Below are positions 1-4,487 of a stretch of 5,242 nucleotides of DNA, one piece after another. The stretch is taken from assembly GCA_030621805.1 (NCBI GenBank), contig JAUXGY010000159.1, forward strand, positions 1 through 5,242, given 5' to 3'. The position numbers were made by a program, and so were the translations under genes. This DNA comes from Kiritimatiellales bacterium. GTDB lineage: Bacteria; Verrucomicrobiota; Kiritimatiellia; Kiritimatiellales; Pontiellaceae. Every line of letters begins with the position of its first letter. Position 1 is the stretch's first letter. The notes under the pieces were generated by a model. It did not search any database. It saw only the letters and a program-made list of their open reading frames with translations, and was not told where the DNA came from.

Positions 1-629
1 TGGTCGAGTAAATCCTTGAGCTTGTGGCCGAATTGCTTTTCGGTGAGTAGGCAACCGCCGGCCGGGGCGGGGTAGTCTTTGAGGCCGAAGCTTTTGGCCA
101 ATTTTATTTGCGGGGTGCGGTTGCGGCCGGAGAAGGCGGGCAGTTTGTCGACATCGATCCAGCCTTCGCGGATGGGCTTGGTGGGTTCGATCAGCGAGGC
201 GCAGAGGGGACGCACGAGTAGATCTTCGTATTTCGAACATTTGGCCACGATGCCGAGGCTTTGCTTGTTCTGCGACATCGGTCGCTGAGCGAGCACCTCG
301 CCGGTGGCGATAAAGTCGAAGCCCCATTCTTCCATCAGCTCGCCTGCGCGCATCACCATATGCGTGTGGCAGTCGATGCAAGGGTTCATGGCTTTTCCGA
401 GGCCGTGAGCTGGGCGTTGAACCTGTTCGAGGATGTCTTCGGTAAAGTCGACGATGTGGTGTTTTACCCCGAGGGCTTTGGCGGCCTGTTCTCCTTTTTC
501 GGTGCCGAAGAAGGGGCTTCGATAGGTAATGGCTTCGACGTGGAGACCTTGTTCGAGCATGACACAAATGGCGAGCTGGCTGTCGAGCCCGCCGGAAAGC
601 AGGGATAGGACTTTGTATTGTTTTTCCAT
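1..629 (-). CDS. PP-loop ATPase, ThiI/MnmA-like tRNA thiolation-type protein (partial, C-terminus off the left edge)
   Basis: The visible 209 residues read without a stop from the ATG at 629 to the left edge. An ATP-pyrophosphatase P-loop (SGGLDS, residues 12-17) lies near the N-terminus, as in enzymes that adenylate a tRNA uridine before sulfur insertion. A CxxC pair (C84, C87 in NPCIDCH) follows, then a conserved block TGEVLAQRPMSQN (109-121), RPL (140-142), GRNRTPQ (168-174) and PAGGCLLT (189-196). From memory this order matches a short ThiI/MnmA-related family common in anaerobes, often annotated as thiouridylase or ThiI and sometimes carrying a C-terminal NFACT-type RNA-binding domain. 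That domain would lie beyond the edge, so its presence is unknown. There is no THUMP domain before the P-loop, so it is not classical ThiI. The start is supported by AGGAG (plus-strand 636-640), 6 bases upstream. It is transcribed divergently from the metallophosphatase at 781. Family assignment is fairly sure; the exact modified nucleotide is not. Confidence 0.85.
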   Translation of the reverse strand, partial: MEKQYKVLSLLSGGLDSQLAICVMLEQGLHVEAITYRSPFFGTEKGEQAAKALGVKHHIVDFTEDILEQVQRPAHGLGKAMNPCIDCHTHMVMRAGELMEEWGFDFIATGEVLAQRPMSQNKQSLGIVAKCSKYEDLLVRPLCASLIEPTKPIREGWIDVDKLPAFSGRNRTPQIKLAKSFGLKDYPAPAGGCLLTEKQFGHKLKDLLD

Positions 630-635
630 AGTTAA

Positions 636-640
636 CTCCT
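636..640 (-). promoter_or_regulatory. Shine-Dalgarno site of the ThiI/MnmA-like gene
   Basis: On the minus strand this reads AGGAG, 6 bases before the ATG at 629. It is one of only two clear ribosome-binding sites in the window (the other precedes the secretin) and fixes the start of the gene. Confidence 0.75.
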
Positions 641-685
641 CTAAAGAGGGCGGATAAAACCGTAAAGCGGTGGGGCGGTAAAGGC

Positions 686-703
686 TAAACCGAAATAGGT
701 TTA
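686..703. repeat. Short perfect inverted repeat in the divergent spacer (possible operator)
   Basis: TAAACC (686-691) and GGTTTA (698-703) form a perfect 6-bp inverted repeat around a 6-base spacer. It lies between two divergently transcribed genes, where an operator could act on either. The repeat is short enough to arise by chance, and no regulator is encoded nearby in the window. Confidence 0.25.
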
Positions 704-744
704 ATGGTGATTTTCGAATGAGCATTTCAGATTTTATCGTAGTC

Positions 745-773
745 TTGACATCAAGGGGGTGGGCGCATTAACT
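745..773 (+). promoter_or_regulatory. Putative sigma70-type promoter of the first metallophosphatase
   Basis: A consensus -35 hexamer TTGACA (745-750) is followed after exactly 17 bases by TTAACT (768-773), which matches TATAAT at three of six positions. Transcription would start near 780-781, on or next to the ATG at 781. This would give a leaderless or nearly leaderless mRNA, consistent with the absence of a Shine-Dalgarno sequence between 755 and 780. The -35 is strong and the -10 weak, so the call is moderate. Confidence 0.5.
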
Positions 774-780
774 CTACCTT

Positions 781-1710
781 ATGAGTAAAAGAGATTCCGA
801 AAGATGGGTGGCCACACGACAGGATTTCCTAAAAGCCTCGGGGCTGGCGCTTGTCGGACTTTCCTCTGCCGGAGCACCGTCCGCCTTTGCGATTGAAACG
901 GGGGGAAAGGCCAAACTGCGTTTCGGGATCGTGACGGATACGCATTACTGCGAAAAGCCCACCGCGGGGGCGCGCCACTATGGGGAATCCCTCGATAAGA
1001 TGGCCGAGTGCGTTGCGCTGATGAACGACCAGAAGGTTGACTTTCTGATCGAGCTCGGTGATCTCAAGGACGAGGGGCACCCGGCGACCGAGGAGAGCAC
1101 CTTGGAATACCTCCAGCGTATCGAGGCCGTTTTTGGAAAGTTTAAGGGCCCTCGCTACCATGTGCTGGGCAATCACGATGTGGATAGCATTTCGAAAGAG
1201 CAGTTTCTCGATCAGGTCGAAAACACAGGGATTGGCAAGGAACGCAGCTATTATTCTTTTGAATCAAAAGGCGTTCATTTCGTGGTGCTCGACGCCGACT
1301 ACACTACTAACGGAACCGACTATGACCATGGAAACTTTAATTGGAGGGACACCAACATTCCGGACCACGAACTCAAATGGCTCAAGAAAGTTCTGGCGGC
1401 CGCATCCGGCCCGGTGGTTGTGTTTGTTCACCAGCAGCTCGATGCGACGGACGAGTATCACTTCGTCAAGAACGGGGCAGCAGTTCGTCAGATTTTGGAG
1501 AAGAGTGAAAAGGTGCTGGCGGTTTTCCAAGGACACAACCACGGTGGCGCCTATTCCCATATCGAGGGCATTCATTACTATACGTTGAAAGCTCTCGTTG
1601 AGGGGACTGGTGCCGAAAATAATTCATACGCCATCGTCGAAGTGCAGGACAACCGCGACCTCGTTGTGACCGGCTATCGCAAGGCGGTTGGAAAGACCAT
1701 GGCGGGTTAG
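781..1710 (+). CDS. Calcineurin-like metallophosphatase with a signal-like N-terminus
   Basis: A 309-residue protein with the full set of metallophosphoesterase motifs: DxH (D53, H55), GD (G93-D94), GNHD (130-133), a later metal-binding His (H217 in VHQQL) and GHxH (H252, H254). This predicts a two-metal phosphohydrolase; the substrate cannot be read from sequence. The N-terminus resembles a Tat signal: basic residues, then TRQDFLK (12-18), a hydrophobic stretch (19-31) and a possible AFA cleavage site (35-37). The usual second Arg is Gln (Q14), so Tat export is uncertain. The ATG at 781 has no Shine-Dalgarno; it is chosen because it keeps the whole signal-like region and sits just after a promoter-like sequence. 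The stop overlaps that of the convergent tyrosine phosphatase. It is a paralogue of the protein at 2549-3289, most obviously at residues 177-188 (NGTDYDHGNFNW) and in the GHxH region. Family certain; location and substrate not. Confidence 0.93.
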   Translation: MSKRDSERWVATRQDFLKASGLALVGLSSAGAPSAFAIETGGKAKLRFGIVTDTHYCEKPTAGARHYGESLDKMAECVALMNDQKVDFLIELGDLKDEGHPATEESTLEYLQRIEAVFGKFKGPRYHVLGNHDVDSISKEQFLDQVENTGIGKERSYYSFESKGVHFVVLDADYTTNGTDYDHGNFNWRDTNIPDHELKWLKKVLAAASGPVVVFVHQQLDATDEYHFVKNGAAVRQILEKSEKVLAVFQGHNHGGAYSHIEGIHYYTLKALVEGTGAENNSYAIVEVQDNRDLVVTGYRKAVGKTMAG

Positions 1711-2210
1711 ATGATGCCTTCGCGGCCGAGCTCGCGGAAAATTCGATCCACCTCGGCGTGAGCGGCTTCGATAAACTCTTCGTAGTCGGCGGTGTTCTGG
1801 CCGGTGGGGTCGGGAATATCGCGAATGTCTTCGGGTTCTCCGCTCCAGAGGTATTCCATCATGCGGAAGATTTTTTCTGCGGCTTTTGGGAACCGTTCGA
1901 GGAGGTTGTCCTTCTGCCACTGCTCCATCACCAGAATCACATCGGCCTCTTTGACAAGTTTGCGGCTCATGGGGTCGGAGCCGTGGCCCCGCAGGCTGAA
2001 GCCGTTAAGCTTGGCCACATGTTTGACCACCTGACTGGCCGATCCCCCGGTGCGGGCCTTCACGCCCGCAGAGAGAATGCGAATCTTTTTGCGGGCGTAG
2101 GGCATGTGCTCCCGCAGGTAGTAGTCCATATAGCCATGCAGATAGGCGCTACGCGTTATGTTCGCCTTGCAGACCACGACGATCGTGAATTTCTTATTGA
2201 ATAAGCCCAT
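1707..2210 (-). CDS. Low-molecular-weight protein tyrosine phosphatase family protein
   Basis: A 167-residue protein of typical length for the LMW-PTP family, which hydrolyses phosphotyrosine (or reduces arsenate in related branches) through a cysteinyl-phosphate intermediate. The active-site loop C-x5-R-S is near the N-terminus: C14 KANIT R20 S21, preceded by a hydrophobic strand (8-13). The general-acid Asp is D134 in DIPDPTG (131-137). The loop differs from the common CxGNxCRSP: Ala replaces Gly, Thr19 replaces the second Cys, and Ala22 replaces Pro. The catalytic Cys, Arg and Asp are all kept, so an active enzyme is expected. No export signal is seen, so it is probably cytosolic. In other bacteria such proteins often control exopolysaccharide kinases, but no such kinase or polysaccharide gene is visible here. 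The ATG at 2210 has no good Shine-Dalgarno. The 3' end overlaps the convergent metallophosphatase by 4 bases. An ArsC-type role is less likely because the paired reducing cysteines are not evident. Confidence 0.9.
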   Translation of the reverse strand: MGLFNKKFTIVVVCKANITRSAYLHGYMDYYLREHMPYARKKIRILSAGVKARTGGSASQVVKHVAKLNGFSLRGHGSDPMSRKLVKEADVILVMEQWQKDNLLERFPKAAEKIFRMMEYLWSGEPEDIRDIPDPTGQNTADYEEFIEAAHAEVDRIFRELGREGII

Positions 2211-2300
2211 GGCACCGGAACTTATTTGATTCGGAGGGCTGTGGCAATATTTACTAAAGTCTAGGTTCTTCGTAGAATTTTGTGGTCGTTCATCAAGGAT

Positions 2301-2424
2301 AGGTGTAGTGCCGCTTCACCTGACCAACGGGAAGGAAAGCGGCTCGGCAGCTCGGACCCGCCCCGCAACCTCTTCCAATGGAATCGTTTTCCACCCTTCC
2401 GGGCGGTGAAACGATACTACACCT
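2301..2424. repeat. Long imperfect inverted repeat, 20-bp arms (REP-, MITE- or structured-RNA-like)
   Basis: The left arm (2301-2320) and right arm (2405-2424) are complementary at 17 of 20 positions, plus one G-T wobble at 2310/2415. Pairing can extend to 2298-2299 with 2426-2427 after one mismatch. Inside the arms, GGAAGG (2330-2335) can also pair with CCTTCC (2395-2400). Each arm begins with GGTG and ends with CACC, so each could also fold alone. No flanking target-site duplication is obvious. It could be a pair of inverted REP-like units, a decayed small mobile element, or a folded leader RNA. Confidence 0.55.
2383..2415. repeat. Nested hairpin that competes with the long inverted repeat
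   Basis: ATCGTTT (2383-2389) pairs perfectly with AAACGAT (2409-2415). After a 2-base bulge, CACC (2392-2395) pairs with GGTG (2405-2408), giving 11 base pairs around a 9-base loop. It uses the same bases as the right arm of the long repeat, so the two folds exclude each other. No T-run follows directly, so it is not a standard intrinsic terminator. Confidence 0.4.
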
Positions 2425-2513
2425 TTCAGTAACAAGCTCTCTCCTGCTATCTCTCAAAATACGGTTTCCCCATAAAAAACCCAGAAGAGCCAAAGTCTAA
2501 GGCATAATTCGCT

Positions 2514-2541
2514 TTGCGATATTCGGAAAATCGACTTAACT
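2514..2541 (+). promoter_or_regulatory. Possible promoter of the second metallophosphatase
   Basis: TTGCGA (2514-2519) and TTAACT (2536-2541) are spaced by 16 bases. Both elements are weak. The reason for listing it is that TTAACTC lies exactly 6 bases before the start codon, as it does before the paralogue at 781. No Shine-Dalgarno lies between it and the GTG. Confidence 0.35.
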
Positions 2542-2548
2542 CCCCTCT

Positions 2549-3289
2549 GTGCAAAACACACCACAGGTGAAGATAGGGCTGCTTAATGACCTCCATTATG
2601 ATGGCGGTGTTGAGGCGCTGAACCGGCTTTATGAAGCGGTGGCGACGCTCAATCGTAGCGGGGCTGAATTGTTGGTGGTGATGGGCGACCTGATCGATGC
2701 CGACAACGAGCTGACAGCAGCGCGGTTACTGCGCGAGGTTTCTGCGCTCTGCAACTCGTTCAACGGAACGGTTTACTACATGCCCGGAAACCACGATCTT
2801 GACCACCTTTCCAAAGCACAGTTTCATGATGCACTAGGCTTCGAAGGTAAGAGCTCCACGATTAGTTTTATGCACGACGGAATCAACGTGATGGCTCTGG
2901 ACGGAAACTTTTCGCCCAACGGAACGGAATACGATCGCGGAAATTTTGACTGGCAGGATTCGTTTGTGCCTCCCGCGCAGCTCGATTGGCTGAGGGAGCA
3001 ACTCGCCGCCGCCACGGATCCGGTGGTGGTGCTCTCGCACCAGCGGGTCGACATTGCCTGCATGCACTCTGTTCGGAACTACGAGGCGGTACTCGAAGTG
3101 ATTCGCAAATCGGGAAAAGTTTTGGCTGTTTTCCAAGGGCATCAGCATGCCGACGACCTGCGGAAAATTGACGGCACCACCTACTACACCCTGAGTGCCC
3201 ACAAAGATGGTGCCGGGCCTGCTGTGATGCATGTTGGCGCAACGTCCGCCCTCCTCATGCGCGATGTCCATAGCTTGGAGCCCGTCTAG
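2549..3289 (+). CDS. Calcineurin-like metallophosphatase, cytosolic paralogue
   Basis: A 246-residue metallophosphoesterase with DxH (D14, H16), GD (G46-D47), GNHD (80-83), H164 (LSHQR) and GHxH (H198, H200), so all expected metal ligands are present. It begins almost directly with the first beta strand (VKIGLLNDLHY) and has no signal peptide, so a cytoplasmic enzyme is predicted. It is clearly related to the protein at 781-1710: NGTEYDRGNFDW (124-135), the PVVV segment before the His and VLAVFQGHxH align without difficulty. The start is the GTG at 2549; an in-frame stop at 2537-2539 rules out a longer form. A second GTG at 2567 is possible and would leave the DxH motif intact. Neither start has a Shine-Dalgarno. 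The membrane protein at 3294 follows after 4 bases, so the two are probably co-transcribed. Substrate unknown. Confidence 0.92.
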   Translation: MQNTPQVKIGLLNDLHYDGGVEALNRLYEAVATLNRSGAELLVVMGDLIDADNELTAARLLREVSALCNSFNGTVYYMPGNHDLDHLSKAQFHDALGFEGKSSTISFMHDGINVMALDGNFSPNGTEYDRGNFDWQDSFVPPAQLDWLREQLAAATDPVVVLSHQRVDIACMHSVRNYEAVLEVIRKSGKVLAVFQGHQHADDLRKIDGTTYYTLSAHKDGAGPAVMHVGATSALLMRDVHSLEPV

Positions 3290-3293
3290 GCTC

Positions 3294-3956
3294 ATGAAGC
3301 GTATCGTCCAGTTTGTTACCACCGCCCTGACGCTGACCGTGCTTGCCTTGGTCGGCGGCACGCTCTTCTACGGTACGAAGACCGTTCACGATCTACTCGG
3401 TGATAACCAGAAACTCAAAGCCGCCATCAGCACATTGACGCACGAAGACCAGATCGGCTTTGCCAAGGTTCTTCGTCAGGAGCTGCGAGATGGCCAGCTC
3501 TACACCACCATCAAATTCGTCGAGACCGCCCGCGGCGACATGCTCTCCACCGTGCTGGAAAAGGAATATGAGATCCGCGGCGATGTGGTCCATTTCGACA
3601 CCCTCGTCGTGACCTTCTCCGACCAGGCCGTCATGGATGGCAAGGCGCGCTCGCTTTATCTTTGGCGGCGGGTTTATGGCGAGCACATGAGCCCCAAGGA
3701 GGGGTACGACATTGAAACGCCCGGCACCCATCCCGAGCGTTACGCCGGACTCCTTCGCGATCTCAAACTACCCGAGCAGCAACTATTCTGGGAAGCCATC
3801 TGGGATCTGGGCAACGATCCCGAAGCCCTTCGGCAGCACGGCATCAGTGCGATCTACGGTAACGCGGTCTACAAGCGCCTGCGCCCCGGCCTCATCTATG
3901 TCTTCAAGATCGGTGCCGACGGCCACGTCTATCCCGAAACCGTGCTGGATCTATAG
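3294..3956 (+). CDS. Membrane-anchored protein of unknown function
   Basis: A 220-residue protein I cannot assign to a named family. Residues 4-26 form one hydrophobic segment after a short basic start (MKR), so it is likely an N-terminally anchored membrane protein with its bulk outside the cytoplasm, or possibly a secreted one. Residues 30-65 are charged and probably helical. The rest is a compact soluble domain with many aromatics, including YLWRRVYGE (122-130), FWEAIWDLGND (165-175) and IYGNAVY (187-193). It has no cysteine, no repeats and no evident catalytic motif. The ATG at 3294 is preferred over the in-frame ATG at 3231 because the longer form would overlap the upstream gene by 59 bases and put 21 unrelated residues before a normal signal-anchor. 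The 4-base gap after the metallophosphatase stop suggests an operon and translational coupling. Third positions lean strongly to C. A role alongside the phosphatase is only a guess from position. Confidence 0.82.
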   Translation: MKRIVQFVTTALTLTVLALVGGTLFYGTKTVHDLLGDNQKLKAAISTLTHEDQIGFAKVLRQELRDGQLYTTIKFVETARGDMLSTVLEKEYEIRGDVVHFDTLVVTFSDQAVMDGKARSLYLWRRVYGEHMSPKEGYDIETPGTHPERYAGLLRDLKLPEQQLFWEAIWDLGNDPEALRQHGISAIYGNAVYKRLRPGLIYVFKIGADGHVYPETVLDL

Positions 3957-4077
3957 GATCCGCAAGGCAACGCCATCTTCTGAAAATACTATATTCCTGA
4001 AAACATAGTTGCTCCAATCATAAGCGCACCTTTGGTAGCTTACTTTCAAAATTCGATCATGTTTACACCGCCTTTTT

Positions 4078-4150
4078 TACAGAATAATTATGGACAAAAT
4101 GATTCTCAGGTCGGTATCTCGGAAATTATTCTGTCCATAATTATTCTGTA
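4078..4150. repeat. Large AT-rich palindrome: 19-bp perfect arms extending to about 27 bp
   Basis: Positions 4078-4096 are the exact reverse complement of 4132-4150 (19 of 19). Pairing continues inward to 4104/4124 with one A-C mismatch and one G-T wobble, leaving a 19-base loop. The right arm contains an exact 11-base direct repeat, AATTATTCTGT, at 4124-4134 and 4139-4149, and the left arm mirrors it with two changes, so each arm is built from about 1.7 copies of a 15-base unit. A T6 run (4158-4163) lies 7 bases beyond the stem. It may be a small non-autonomous mobile palindrome. A terminator is possible but the stem is unusually AT-rich and the T-run is not adjacent. Confidence 0.7.
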
Positions 4151-4205
4151 TAGATTCTTTTTTCTTTGATTCCGGCTTTGCCTAGTTGGAAATGATCGTC
4201 TCTCT

Positions 4206-4243
4206 ATAGGGGAACCCCGATATCCCATCAGGGTTTCCCCTAT
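4206..4243. repeat. GC-rich hairpin, first unit of a degenerate palindrome pair
   Basis: Positions 4206-4218 pair with 4231-4243 at 12 of 13 positions (single mismatch 4215/4234) around a 12-base loop. On the plus strand no T-run follows, which argues against a rho-independent terminator. It resembles the unit at 4253-4283 in sequence and layout. Confidence 0.6.
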
Positions 4244-4252
4244 GCGCTCTTG

Positions 4253-4283
4253 CGGGAATCCCCAATAGGACTCTCAGGGTTCC
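4253..4283. repeat. GC-rich hairpin, second unit of the degenerate palindrome pair
   Basis: GGAATCC (4255-4261) pairs with GGGTTCC (4277-4283), six standard pairs and one T-G wobble, around a 15-base loop. The order GGGAA-Y-CCC, AT, TCAGGGTT, CC repeats that of 4210-4239, offset by about 43-44 bp, so the two hairpins look like diverged tandem copies. Confidence 0.45.
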
Positions 4284-4428
4284 ATCCATAAACCTTTCAG
4301 CACCCCCCCGTCTTGCCGATTTTCTAGGTTTGCGCGAGATTACATCCATGCCAAGGAATTCACATGCGCTGATAAGAATTAAAGGGATTTGGATTTAGAA
4401 TCATAAATAAAGAATTTTATGGATCTCA

Positions 4429-4434
4429 TATAAT
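4429..4434 (+). promoter_or_regulatory. Consensus -10 element of the secretin gene
   Basis: An exact TATAAT (4429-4434) lies 53 bases before the secretin ATG, placing the transcription start near 4441 and giving a leader of about 47 bases. No good -35 hexamer sits 16-18 bases upstream. Instead that space holds a 6-bp inverted repeat, CATAAA (4402-4407) and TTTATG (4416-4421), which may bind a regulator. Confidence 0.5.
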
Positions 4435-4475
4435 ATAGGCACGAAAGTTGCTACGAACGGTGGCGAACTAACAAA

Positions 4476-4480
4476 AGGAG
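4476..4480 (+). promoter_or_regulatory. Shine-Dalgarno site of the secretin gene
   Basis: AGGAG lies 7 bases before the ATG at 4488, within a purine-rich leader. It clearly sets the start, in contrast with the phosphatase genes in this window. Confidence 0.8.
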
Positions 4481-4487
4481 AAAGTTC

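Larger units (their letters stand above)
2211..2548. other. Divergent intergenic region of 338 bp
   Basis: It separates the minus-strand tyrosine phosphatase from the plus-strand second metallophosphatase, so it must hold promoters for both. It contains the long imperfect inverted repeat (2301-2424), a nested hairpin (2383-2415) and a promoter-like sequence next to the GTG at 2549. No credible coding region is seen. The stretch 2425-2510 shows nothing recognisable. No convincing promoter was found for the tyrosine phosphatase. Confidence 0.7.
3957..4487. other. Gene-free region of 531 bp rich in palindromes
   Basis: No credible coding region was found on either strand. In order it holds about 120 bases with nothing recognisable, a near-perfect AT-rich hairpin (4078-4150), two related GC-rich hairpins (4206-4283), a C7 run (4303-4309), an AT-rich tract, and the secretin promoter and leader. 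No conventional GC-rich terminator directly follows the gene ending at 3956. The base composition shifts sharply from AT-rich to GC-rich and back, unlike the coding regions. Confidence 0.7.

Noticed and set aside
261..608. Plus-strand open frame of 115 codons
   Set aside because: It lies antisense within the ThiI/MnmA-like gene, whose P-loop, CxxC and PAGGCLLT motifs make the minus strand the coding one.
1758..2204. Plus-strand open frame of 148 codons
   Set aside because: It is the complement of the LMW-PTP, which has clear catalytic Cys, Arg and Asp motifs; the plus-strand product shows no recognisable domain.
2301..2424. Integron attC site
   Set aside because: Length and folding are suggestive, but the conserved GTTRRRY and RYYYAAC ends are missing and no integrase or cassette gene is present.
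2293..2493. Minus-strand open frame of 66 codons in the intergenic region
   Set aside because: It starts with TTG without a ribosome-binding site, runs across the inverted repeat, and its product looks like translated non-coding DNA.
3231..3293. Longer N-terminus for the membrane protein, starting at 3231
   Set aside because: It would overlap the metallophosphatase by 59 bases and bury a normal MKR-plus-hydrophobic anchor behind 21 residues that are an out-of-frame reading of the upstream gene.
2834..3361. Minus-strand open frame of 175 codons
   Set aside because: It is antisense to the second metallophosphatase and the start of the membrane protein, and shows no domain of its own.
4206..4283. 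CRISPR-like array
   Set aside because: Only two units, both degenerate and internally palindromic, with no constant repeat and unique-spacer pattern and no cas gene in the window.
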